In this document: positions 16,799-24,226 of the stretch, one piece after another
Layout of the letters: the number at the start of each line of letters is the position of its first letter
Numbering within the stretch: the stretch's first letter is position 1
NCBI GenBank assembly: GCA_963662645.2
Contig: OY759762.1
Span: 3,596,001-3,660,000 of the forward strand
Source: Aldehydirespirator sp963662645
Lineage (GTDB): Bacteria; Actinomycetota; Acidimicrobiia; Acidimicrobiales; Aldehydirespiratoraceae
DNA: 64,000 bases
Direction: 5' to 3'
Made by a program: the position numbers and the translations under genes
Notes under the pieces: model-generated
What the model saw: only the letters and a program-made list of their open reading frames with translations
What the model was told of the DNA's origin: nothing
The model's database searches: none

Positions 16799-17995
16799 AG
16801 CGACCGGGACGGCTTCGGCGAAATCAGTTCGACCGAAGCGGATGAGCTCGACGACGATGCGGGGGTCGTGGCCGGGCGGTCGGTGTTCGGCGACGAGCAC
16901 GGCGAGCCCGCCTGGGGCGGCGCAGGGACCACAGAATCCTCGCAATTCACCGGGTCCGAGCCAAGGCTGCAGGAGGCCGACCCCCAAGAGTTGGGAGTGT
17001 GGACGGACCACACCTCCGCACCCCAGTGGGACGAGTCCGAGGAGGCGCTGCCTCCCATGGAGCCCCATGAGCCCGTAGGGGAGGTCCTCGGCGACGAGGA
17101 CTTCTTCGGATACGAGGATCAGGCGACCTACGCCGGCGTGACCACCACCGGCCCGACCGCGGCGGTGTCGGCGGAACGGGACATGCCGATGGCGGTCCTC
17201 GTGGGCGTCTTCCTGTCGGCTGTGATCCTGGTGGCCCTGCAGGTCGGTCCCGCGTTGGCGCTGGTCGTGGCGACCGTCGTACTCGGCCTGGCCGCCGTGG
17301 AGCTTCTCAGCGCAGTGCGGGTGGCCGGCTACCAGCCGGCTGTGGTGCTGGGACTGGCCGGCGTGGTGACCATGCCCCTTGCGGCGTACTGGCGGGGCGT
17401 CGACGCGATCGTGGTCGTGCTTGTGTTGACGGTGGTGTTCGGGGCGTTGTGGTATCTCACCGGGGTAGGTGTCGAGGGGCCGATGCGAGGCCTTGCGGTG
17501 ACGGTCTTTGCCGTGGCCTACATAGGAGGTCTCGGCTCGCACGCGGCCTTGATGCTGAAGATCCCGACTGACGGCACCGGGCTCATCACCGCAGCGATCG
17601 TTCTGACTGTTGCCCACGATGTGAGCGCTATGGCGATCGGCAGGGCCGCGGGCCGCACGCCGCTGTCCAGGGCCAGCCCCAACAAGACGCTGGAAGGGCT
17701 CCTCGGCGGTGCCGTCGTGACCGTCGCGGTGGGTGTCGTCATGGGCCTGGTGGGCATGCCCGCGCCCATCGCGGACGGCGCCGGCAGCTTCTGGACCGCG
17801 GTGCTGCTGTCCGTCGTGGTGGCGGTGGCCGCACCAATCGGCGACTTGGCCGAGTCGATGCTCAAGCGCGACCTCGACATCAAGGACATGGGTTCGCTGC
17901 TCCCGGGCCACGGCGGGATCCTCGACCGCTTCGATGCGATGCTGTTCTCGCTGCCGGCCACCTACTACGTGGCCATCATGACCGGAGTGATCTGA
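16796..17995 (+). CDS. cdsA: phosphatidate cytidylyltransferase with a long acidic N-terminal extension
   Basis: Makes CDP-diacylglycerol for phospholipid synthesis. 399 residues. Residues 1-128 are acidic and low-complexity (for example EADELDDDAGVVAG) with no membrane segment, then about eight spans. Family marks are SPNKTLEGLLGG near 300, PIGDLAESMLKRDLDIKDMG at about 350-370 and the signature LLPGHGGILDRFDAMLF near 373-389. CdsA is usually 260-300 residues, so the head is an addition. GTG 16796 has an SD; the frame is open further upstream only inside frr. Confidence 0.92.
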   Translation: MSDRDGFGEISSTEADELDDDAGVVAGRSVFGDEHGEPAWGGAGTTESSQFTGSEPRLQEADPQELGVWTDHTSAPQWDESEEALPPMEPHEPVGEVLGDEDFFGYEDQATYAGVTTTGPTAAVSAERDMPMAVLVGVFLSAVILVALQVGPALALVVATVVLGLAAVELLSAVRVAGYQPAVVLGLAGVVTMPLAAYWRGVDAIVVVLVLTVVFGALWYLTGVGVEGPMRGLAVTVFAVAYIGGLGSHAALMLKIPTDGTGLITAAIVLTVAHDVSAMAIGRAAGRTPLSRASPNKTLEGLLGGAVVTVAVGVVMGLVGMPAPIADGAGSFWTAVLLSVVVAVAAPIGDLAESMLKRDLDIKDMGSLLPGHGGILDRFDAMLFSLPATYYVAIMTGVI

Positions 17996-18052
17996 GGGGC
18001 CGGGCGGACGGACGGCGAATGACCGGAGTGATCCCATGATCGGGGTGAATTG
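17978..18052 (+). repeat. junction repeat cdsA-dxr with two chained micro-ORFs
   Basis: ATGACCGGAGTGATC, the end of cdsA at 17978, recurs exactly 41 nt later (18019), and a shorter copy ATGATCGGGGTGAAT follows at 18036. ATG 18019 reads MTGVIP to a TGA overlapping ATG 18036. That reads MIGVN to a TGA overlapping TTG 18050, the likely dxr start. Confidence 0.6.
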
Positions 18053-19216
18053 AACTTGGTGTCATCGGTCGCCGTGCTCGGCTCGACCGGATCGATCGGA
18101 ACCCAAACGCTCGACATCGTCCAGGCCCGGCCCGACCGCTACCGCGTGGCCGCGCTGGGCGCAGCCCGCTCGGTGGATCTGCTCGCCGAGCAGGCGCAGC
18201 GGTTCCGTCCCGACATCGTGGCGATCGCCGACGGCTCGCAAGCCGCCGCCTTGGCCGAGCGGCTGCCCGACACCGTCGAGTTGCTCGCCGGCGCCGATGC
18301 CATGGCCGCGGCCGCCTCGGTGGCCGACACCGTCATCAACGGGGTCGTCGGGTTCGCGGGCCTGCCGGTCACGCTGGCCGCCCTGAAGGCTGGCAAGCGG
18401 CTCGGGCTGGCCAACAAGGAGTCGCTGATCGCAGCCGGTCCGGTGGTGCAGCGGGCCCGGGCCGCTGCCGGGGCGGCGATCATCCCGGTCGACTCGGAGC
18501 ACTGTGCGGTTCACCAGTGCCTGCGGGCCAACGATCACCCGGAGCGGGTCTCCTCCATCGTGCTGACCGCGAGCGGCGGACCCTTCAGGGGTCGCAGCCG
18601 AGCTGAACTGGAGGAGGTAGGCATCGCCGACGCACTGGCTCACCCCACATGGCAGATGGGTCCCAAGATCACCATCGACTCCAGCACGCTCATGAACAAG
18701 GGCCTCGAGGTAATCGAAGCGCACGAGCTCTTCGGGATCGGCTACGACCAGATCGAGATCGTCGTGCACCCCCAGTCCATCGTCCATTCGATGGTCACCT
18801 ACAGCGACGGGGCGACCGTGGCCCAGCTCTCGAAGCCCGACATGAGACTCTGCATCGGCTATGCGCTTGCCTACCCGGACCGGCTCGACCTGGCATACGG
18901 CGCGATCGACTGGTCCGAGTTGGGCCGCCTGGACTTCGAGCCCCCCGACCGCGGCGCCTTCGGCTGCATCGACTTGGCCTACGAGGCCGGCCGGGCCTCG
19001 GAGACCGCGCCGGCCTGGCTCAACGCGGCCAACGAGGTCGCGGTGCAGGCCTTCCTGGACGGCCGGATCCGCTGGTTGGACATCGCCCGCCTGCTGGAGG
19101 AGGCCCTGGAGGTGTGGCCCGCCATCAAGGCCGCCGATGTCGAAGCGGTGCTGATGGCGGACGCCGAGGCTCGCCGGGTCGCCGAGAGCCTGGTCCGGCG
19201 GCGCGAGGCGGCCTGA
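18050..19216 (+). CDS. dxr: 1-deoxy-D-xylulose 5-phosphate reductoisomerase
   Basis: Second step of the non-mevalonate (MEP) isoprenoid pathway: NADPH-dependent rearrangement of DXP to MEP. 388 residues from TTG 18050. The Rossmann motif GSTGSIG is at 11-17, GLANKESLI near 123-131, the metal site VDSEHCAVHQCL near 147-158 and MNKGLEVIEAHELF near 215-228. GTG 18059 is an alternative start (MSSVAVLGSTG). TTG 18050 is listed because it overlaps the preceding micro-ORF stop as TTGA. It precedes rseP and ispG, a usual order. Confidence 0.94.
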   Translation: MNLVSSVAVLGSTGSIGTQTLDIVQARPDRYRVAALGAARSVDLLAEQAQRFRPDIVAIADGSQAAALAERLPDTVELLAGADAMAAAASVADTVINGVVGFAGLPVTLAALKAGKRLGLANKESLIAAGPVVQRARAAAGAAIIPVDSEHCAVHQCLRANDHPERVSSIVLTASGGPFRGRSRAELEEVGIADALAHPTWQMGPKITIDSSTLMNKGLEVIEAHELFGIGYDQIEIVVHPQSIVHSMVTYSDGATVAQLSKPDMRLCIGYALAYPDRLDLAYGAIDWSELGRLDFEPPDRGAFGCIDLAYEAGRASETAPAWLNAANEVAVQAFLDGRIRWLDIARLLEEALEVWPAIKAADVEAVLMADAEARRVAESLVRRREAA

Positions 19217-19223
19217 GCCTCTC

Positions 19224-20714
19224 GTGAGCCAGAGCCTCTCCGCCCGGCCTGCGGGTGATCACGCCCGCCTCGCCCTCCTCGTTGGGCTGCTCGTGCTGCT
19301 CGGGCTGTTCGCCGGCGCCGGCTGGGTGGTGATCATCCTGTCGCTGGTGGCCATGCTGTTCCTCCACGAGCTCGGCCACTACGTCATGGCCCGCTGGACG
19401 GGCATGAAGGTCAGCGAGTTCTTCATCGGGTTCGGGCCGCGCCTCTGGTCGATTCGACGCGGCGAGACCGAATACGGGATCAAGGCGATCTGGGTGGGCG
19501 CGTACGTGCGTATCGTCGGGATGAGCAACCTCGACGAGGTAGACCCCCGCGACGAGCCTCACAGCTTCCGGGAGCAGAGCTACCCCAAAAAGCTGCTCGT
19601 GCTGACGGCGGGATCGGCCATGCACTTCGTGATCGTGCTGGTGCTGCTGTTCGCGGTGCTCCTGGGTGATGGCAGGATCGTGAGCGGCGGGTCCGATGCC
19701 GGCGAGGCAGAGAGCTGGATGCTGGCCACCGTCTCACCGGACAGCGCGGCCGCGGCGGCCGGTCTGCGGCCGGGCGATGAACTGGTCTCGGTCGCAGGTG
19801 TGGGCAGCACCACCTTCGCCGAGTTCTCCCGCCAGGTTCAGCAACTGGCGGGCACCGAGGTCGAGGTGGTGTATCGCCGCGACGGCGCCGAGAACACGGT
19901 GGTGACCACAGTGGGCGAACGCCTCACCGCCGAGGGCGCGGCGGGGATTGTCGGGCTCATCGAAGGAGACCGCATCCTTGCCGTCGAGGGCCTCGAATCC
20001 GTGGGCGCCCCCACGTATGCGCAGGTGGCCGAATACGGGCGCGACCGGATCGGCCAGCCCCTCGACATGACCATCGTCGACACCCGAACGGGACGCCCGG
20101 CCGTTGTGGAGGGGGCGGTGATAACCGGTCTGACAAGTCCTTCGGCCGCGGTCCGGGGATTCTTCGGAGTGTCGGCCGACTACCGCGCCGAAGGGCTCGG
20201 CGTAGTCCGGGCCGCCGGCGAGTCGCTGCGACTGTCGGCTTTGATTGCCCGCGATGTGGTTCTTGCCATCCCCACCATCGTGACCGACGGATTCGGAGGC
20301 ACTCTGGGCGGGCTGCTGGGCGACGATCAGGCGGCGGGCAGCTCGCAGGCGGCCCGCGACATCGAACTGCGGCGCCTCGACCGCTCGCATCCGGACGAGA
20401 ACCGCCTGCTGTCGATATACGGCGTGGCTCGGATCGGCGCTGAGGCAGCCTCCAGCGGCGCCACTGAAGTCCTCCTGCTTCTGGTGTATGTCAACGCTTT
20501 CATCGGGGTGTTCAACCTGCTGCCGCTGCTGCCCCTCGACGGGGGGCATGTGGTGGTGGCCACATACGAGCGGATCCGCTCCTTCGGGGGCCGCTCCCAC
20601 CGGGTCGATGCAGCCAAGCTGCTGCCGCTCACCTATGCGGTGGTGGTCCTGCTGCTGGTGGTGGGCGGCGCGGCGCTGGTACGCGACATCCTTGATCCCA
20701 TCAGCTTCGGCTGA
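19224..20714 (+). CDS. rseP: site-2 protease, RseP/Rip1-like
   Basis: Intramembrane zinc metalloprotease (M50B) that cuts membrane-anchored anti-sigma factors. 496 residues. HELGH lies at 48-52 within a membrane span, and the second metal motif NLLPLLPLDGG at about 431-441. One clear PDZ-like domain (AAAAGLRPGDELVSVAGV, about 165-235) is followed by a second, weaker one (GLIEGDRILAVEGL). GTG 19224 follows dxr by 7 nt, and the junction carries a partial 17-nt duplication (GAGCCTCTC twice). The M50-ispG order matches Mycobacterium. Confidence 0.93.
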   Translation: MSQSLSARPAGDHARLALLVGLLVLLGLFAGAGWVVIILSLVAMLFLHELGHYVMARWTGMKVSEFFIGFGPRLWSIRRGETEYGIKAIWVGAYVRIVGMSNLDEVDPRDEPHSFREQSYPKKLLVLTAGSAMHFVIVLVLLFAVLLGDGRIVSGGSDAGEAESWMLATVSPDSAAAAAGLRPGDELVSVAGVGSTTFAEFSRQVQQLAGTEVEVVYRRDGAENTVVTTVGERLTAEGAAGIVGLIEGDRILAVEGLESVGAPTYAQVAEYGRDRIGQPLDMTIVDTRTGRPAVVEGAVITGLTSPSAAVRGFFGVSADYRAEGLGVVRAAGESLRLSALIARDVVLAIPTIVTDGFGGTLGGLLGDDQAAGSSQAARDIELRRLDRSHPDENRLLSIYGVARIGAEAASSGATEVLLLLVYVNAFIGVFNLLPLLPLDGGHVVVATYERIRSFGGRSHRVDAAKLLPLTYAVVVLLLVVGGAALVRDILDPISFG

Positions 20715-20758
20715 CGCCCGTCTGCGCCGGCTGACACGTTTGCGGCTGGCTGACGGCG

Positions 20759-20794
20759 AGCGCGCTCCCCATTCTCAGCGCGCTCCCCATTCTC
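20759..20794 (+). repeat. perfect 18-nt tandem pair before ispG
   Basis: AGCGCGCTCCCCATTCTC occurs at 20759-20776 and 20777-20794, just upstream of the ispG -10. It falls where a -35 would be, so it may be neutral or may be part of control. Confidence 0.6.
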
Positions 20795-20812
20795 TCGGCA
20801 TCCAGGCCGCAG

Positions 20813-20818
20813 TAGGCT
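20813..20818 (+). promoter_or_regulatory. -10 hexamer of a leaderless ispG promoter
   Basis: TAGGCT ends 7 nt before the ispG GTG at 20826. Confidence 0.45.
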
Positions 20819-20825
20819 CAAAGGC

Positions 20826-22058
20826 GTGAAGGTCACCGCGAGGTTCCCGCGGCGAGACACCCGTCAGATCATGGTTGGCACGGTTCCGGTCGGGGGCGGT
20901 GCGCCGGTGACCGTGCAGTCGATGACGGTGACCAAGACGGCCGACCACGAGGCCACCCTGCAGCAGATCTACGCGCTGGCGGCCGCGGGGGCCGACATCG
21001 TGCGCTGCACCTGCAACCGGGCGGAAGCCGCCGAGGGGCTGGCCCGCATCGTGCCTCGCTCGCCGGTGCCGATCGTCGCCGACATACACAACAACTACCG
21101 GATGGCGCTGGCCGCGCTGGAAGCCGGAGTGCACTGCCTGCGGCTGAACCCGGGCAACATCCGCAAGCCCGATCAAATCAAGGCCGTGGCCCGGGAATGC
21201 AAGGACCGCGGCGTGCCCATCCGCATCGGCGTCAACGGAGGGTCGCTCGACCCCGACCTGTACCACCCCGAGTTGGGCGTGACGCCGGAGGCGATGGTGG
21301 CCTCCGCGATGCGCGAGCTGGCCTACTTCGACGATGTGGGGTTTGATCTCGTGAAGATCTCGGTCAAGGCGTCGAGCGTTCCCCTCATGATCGAGGCCTA
21401 CCGGCAGCTCGCCGACACCACGGACCATCCGCTGCATCTCGGGGTGACCGAGGCCGGGCCCCCGCCGGCCGGCACCATCAAGTCGACGGCCGGAATCGCC
21501 TCTCTGCTCGCCGAGGGCATCGGCGACACGATCCGCTACTCGCTGACCACAGATCCTGTCGAGGAGGCCCGGGCCGGCCGGCAGCTGCTGGAAGCGATGG
21601 GGCTGCGCGAGCGGCGCAACGTCGATCTGATCGCCTGTCCCAGCTGCGGGCGGGCCGAGGTGGACGTGTTCGGGGTGGCCAAGCGGGCCATGGAGGCCTT
21701 CGGCGAGAGGCGCATTCCGTTGCAGGTGGCTGTGATGGGCTGCGTCGTGAACGGTCCGGGCGAGGCCCGCGACGCCGACCTCGGCATTGCCGCGGGGAAC
21801 CGTCGGGGACACCTGTTCGTAAAGGGCGAGAACGTGGCGGTGGTAGCCGAGGACGCCATGGTGGACGCCCTCGTCGAATGGGCCGAGTTCATCTGTGAGC
21901 ACGGCTCCGAGGCTGCGCTGGAGAGGGCCGCGCAGACGCGCGCCTCAGCCAGGCGTGCGGCCGAGGAGGACCGGCGCCGCAACCTCGACGAGCTCGGGGA
22001 CGACGCCAACAACTCGGAGGTGGTGGTGGCCGGCATCCGGAGCAAGAGCCGCGCCTAG
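20826..22058 (+). CDS. ispG: 4-hydroxy-3-methylbut-2-en-1-yl diphosphate synthase (GcpE)
   Basis: [4Fe-4S] enzyme of the MEP pathway converting MEcPP to HMBPP. 410 residues. The barrel carries QSMT at 31-34 and RLNPGN at 106-111. Cluster ligands are C271 and C274 in IACPSCGRAEVD and C306 in MGCVVNGPGEARDADLG, with the conserved glutamate at 313. The last 45 residues are charged and extend past the usual end. Together with dxr it places two MEP steps in this block. Confidence 0.96.
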   Translation: MKVTARFPRRDTRQIMVGTVPVGGGAPVTVQSMTVTKTADHEATLQQIYALAAAGADIVRCTCNRAEAAEGLARIVPRSPVPIVADIHNNYRMALAALEAGVHCLRLNPGNIRKPDQIKAVARECKDRGVPIRIGVNGGSLDPDLYHPELGVTPEAMVASAMRELAYFDDVGFDLVKISVKASSVPLMIEAYRQLADTTDHPLHLGVTEAGPPPAGTIKSTAGIASLLAEGIGDTIRYSLTTDPVEEARAGRQLLEAMGLRERRNVDLIACPSCGRAEVDVFGVAKRAMEAFGERRIPLQVAVMGCVVNGPGEARDADLGIAAGNRRGHLFVKGENVAVVAEDAMVDALVEWAEFICEHGSEAALERAAQTRASARRAAEEDRRRNLDELGDDANNSEVVVAGIRSKSRA

Positions 22059-22082
22059 AGGCAGAGCTCGCGAGGTCCCGGG

Positions 22083-22119
22083 CCCGAGCGGCCCGTGAGC
22101 GAAGCGAACAAGAGCGGGA
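22083..22119 (+). repeat. dispersed 37-nt intergenic repeat, copy 1
   Basis: Begins CCCGAGCGGCCCGTGAGCG and ends AGAGCGGGA, in the ispG-rimP gap. Near-identical copies lie at 27563 and 42822, all in the same orientation and all just after a gene. Confidence 0.7.
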
Positions 22120-22133
22120 ACGTCTAGCGCGGG

Positions 22134-22187
22134 TATACTGGCGGCACGTTCGATTCTCCGGAAGCGGCGTGGGCTCGTGCCCACGCC
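22134..22187 (+). promoter_or_regulatory. rimP-nusA-infB operon promoter and leader hairpin
   Basis: TATACT (22134-22139) is a clear extended -10. Downstream a perfect 9-bp hairpin, GGCGTGGGC (22166-22174) with GCCCACGCC (22179-22187) and loop TCGT, lies in the 5' UTR about 60 nt before rimP. It has no T-run. A structured leader at this operon is known in other bacteria; the match here is by position only. Confidence 0.5.
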
Positions 22188-22246
22188 GTTGCCGGTTCGG
22201 GCCCCGGCCCGTCCACAAGCCACAGAGCAGAATATCAGGGAATGCC

Positions 22247-22723
22247 ATGGCGATCATTGATCGCGTCCGCGAACTCGTTGCCCCGATTGCGGAGGCCTCC
22301 TCGGTCGACCTGTACGACGTCGAGCACCACGGCGGCACCGTCCGGGTCCTCGTCGACGCTGACGGCGGCATCGATCTCGACGCCATCGCCCGGCTGTCCC
22401 GTTCGGTGAGCCGCGCCCTCGACGAGCACGATCTCATACCGGGCCGGTACACGCTGGAAGTCTCCAGCCCCGGCTTGGAGCGCCCGCTGCGCACGCCCGA
22501 GCACTTCCGCCAGGCGGCCGGGTCCGAAGTGAGGGTCAAGACCCGTGCGGGCTTCGACGGGCCGCGCCGCCTGACGGGAATCCTGGAAGCGGTGGCCGAC
22601 GACGGCGTGGACCTGCGCGGCACCGACGGCGAGGTGTGCCGGATCGCCTACGAGCAGCTGGCATCGGCCCGCACAGTCTTCGAGTGGGGCTCGCGCCCCC
22701 ACCGGCCACATCAGTCCCAATGA
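22247..22723 (+). CDS. rimP: ribosome maturation factor RimP
   Basis: Assists 30S maturation. 158 residues: N-terminal domain with DLYDVEHHGGTVRVLVDADGG and the conserved YTLEVSSPGLERPLRTPEHF near 81-100, then the C-terminal Sm-like domain. ATG 22247 is chosen by the usual MAIIDRVREL N-terminus. First gene of rimP-nusA-ylxR-infB-rbfA-truB. Confidence 0.93.
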   Translation: MAIIDRVRELVAPIAEASSVDLYDVEHHGGTVRVLVDADGGIDLDAIARLSRSVSRALDEHDLIPGRYTLEVSSPGLERPLRTPEHFRQAAGSEVRVKTRAGFDGPRRLTGILEAVADDGVDLRGTDGEVCRIAYEQLASARTVFEWGSRPHRPHQSQ

Positions 22724-22770
22724 CTCAACAACAGTCCCAACGACTCGACAACAGGGAGACGAAGCCATGA
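22712..22770 (+). repeat. 20-nt junction duplication and micro-ORF between rimP and nusA
   Basis: CAGTCCCAATGACTCAACAA (22712-22731) is followed by a copy with two changes (22732-22751). ATG 22720 overlaps the rimP stop and reads MTQQQSQRLDNRETKP to a TGA overlapping the nusA ATG (22767). nusA also has its own GGGAG site. Confidence 0.6.
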
Positions 22771-23933
22771 ACGCAGAGGTAATGGAGGCTCTCCAGGCGA
22801 TGGCAGCAGAGCGGGGGATCACCGTCGACGCGCTCTTCGCGGCCCTGGCCGATGCCTTGGAGTCGGCCTACAAGCGGCTGCCCGACGCCAAGGAGTACGC
22901 CTGGGTGACGATCGATCCCTCCACCATGGAGTTCCACGTGATCGCCCAGGACCTGGACGAGGAGGGCAACCCGGTCGGCGAGGAGTACGAGGTCACCCCG
23001 GACAACTTCGGTCGCATCGCCGCTCAGACCGCCCGCCAGGTCATGACCCAGCGCATCCGCGAGGCGGAGCGCGAGCTGAAGTACGAGGAGTACGCGGGCC
23101 GCGAGGGCGACATCGTCACGGGCATGATCCAGCAGACCGACGCTCGCTACACGCTGCTCGATCTGGGTCGGGTCGAGGCACTGCTGCCCCAGGCCGAGCA
23201 GGTTCCCTACGAGCGTCCCGACTCCAACACCCGGCTCAAGGCCTACATCGTGGAGGTGCGCAAGACGGCCAAGGGACCCCAGATCGTGGTCAGCCGGACC
23301 CATCCCGGCCTGGTGAAGCGGCTTTTCGAACTCGAGGTCCCCGAGATCGCCGACGGGATCGTCGAGATCAAGGCCTGCGCGCGCGAGCCGGGCCACCGCA
23401 CCAAGATCGCGGTGCATTCGAACGACCCGAACGTCGATCCAGTGGGTGCGTGCGTGGGGGCCCGGGGAGCGAGGGTCCGCCAGGTCGTCAACGAACTGCG
23501 CGGCGAGAAGATCGACATCGTGCCGTTCAGCAACGAACTCGAGGAGTTCGTGACCAAGGCGCTGTCACCGGCCAGGATCAAGGAGGTCCGCCCCAACGAA
23601 TTGACCGGCGATTGCGATGTGATCGTCCCCGACTACCAGCTGTCGCTCGCCATCGGCAAGGAAGGCCAGAACGCTCGCCTGGCCAGCCGGCTGACCGGCT
23701 GGGGGATAAACATCAAGAGTGAGACCCAGCTGGCCGAGGAGGCGGCCTACGGCGACGTGGAATGGGCCGAGGGAGAGTGGGTCACCGACCCGGAGACGGG
23801 AGAGCAGCTGTGGCAGCCGGCCGACGGCGGCGAGGCGGTCAGCGCCGAGGCGTGGGTTGCCATGGCGCAGGACCGGGGCGACGACACCGATGCCGGAGAA
23901 GTCAGGACCCCGGCGGAGCAGGCGGAGAGCTGA
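22767..23933 (+). CDS. nusA: transcription termination/antitermination factor NusA
   Basis: Binds RNA polymerase and nascent RNA. 388 residues: N-terminal RNAP-binding domain 1-105, S1 domain about 110-180 (GDIVTGMIQQTDARYTLLDLG), then KH1 and KH2 (GARGARVRQVVNELRGEKID and LAIGKEGQNARLASRLTGW). The C-terminal acidic repeats of E. coli are absent, as usual in actinobacteria; a short acidic tail is present. Confidence 0.95.
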   Translation: MNAEVMEALQAMAAERGITVDALFAALADALESAYKRLPDAKEYAWVTIDPSTMEFHVIAQDLDEEGNPVGEEYEVTPDNFGRIAAQTARQVMTQRIREAERELKYEEYAGREGDIVTGMIQQTDARYTLLDLGRVEALLPQAEQVPYERPDSNTRLKAYIVEVRKTAKGPQIVVSRTHPGLVKRLFELEVPEIADGIVEIKACAREPGHRTKIAVHSNDPNVDPVGACVGARGARVRQVVNELRGEKIDIVPFSNELEEFVTKALSPARIKEVRPNELTGDCDVIVPDYQLSLAIGKEGQNARLASRLTGWGINIKSETQLAEEAAYGDVEWAEGEWVTDPETGEQLWQPADGGEAVSAEAWVAMAQDRGDDTDAGEVRTPAEQAES

Positions 23934-24214
23934 GCCCCGTCCGGACCTGCATCGGCTGCCGCGCCCGCCGCCCGGGTGCGGAGTTGCGGCGCGTGAGCGT
24001 GGACATGAACGGTGTACTGGTTGTCGGGCCCGGTCCCGGACGGGGCGCCTGGCTGTGCCAAGACGCAGGCTGCTTCGAGTCGGCCCGGCGCCGCAGAGCC
24101 TTCGGACGCGCTCTGCGGGCTGACGTGAGACCGGACGAAATCGCTAGGCTTCAACAAGCGTGGCCGGTCTCGGGGAACGCCCCCGGGCCGGATGACCGCG
24201 CTGGCCGGTCCTGA
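23930..24214 (+). CDS. ylxR: YlxR-family protein (RnpM-like)
   Basis: 94 residues. The family signature CIGCRARRPGAELRRV sits at residues 7-22, followed by GRGAWLCQDAGCFESARRRRAFGRAL. YlxR proteins bind RNA and in some species modulate RNase P. There is no ATG, GTG or TTG at the expected place. The frame is entered at CTG 23930, which shares CTGA with the nusA stop, giving LSPVRTCIGC. The nearest in-frame GTG is about 27 codons upstream, inside nusA. Confidence 0.8.
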   Translation: MSPVRTCIGCRARRPGAELRRVSVDMNGVLVVGPGPGRGAWLCQDAGCFESARRRRAFGRALRADVRPDEIARLQQAWPVSGNAPGPDDRAGRS

Positions 24215-24226
24215 AGGGGGCATGCA

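Noticed and set aside
22140..22160. GTTCGATTC resembling a tRNA T-loop
   Set aside because: No acceptor stem, anticodon arm or D-arm can be built around it; it lies in the rimP leader.
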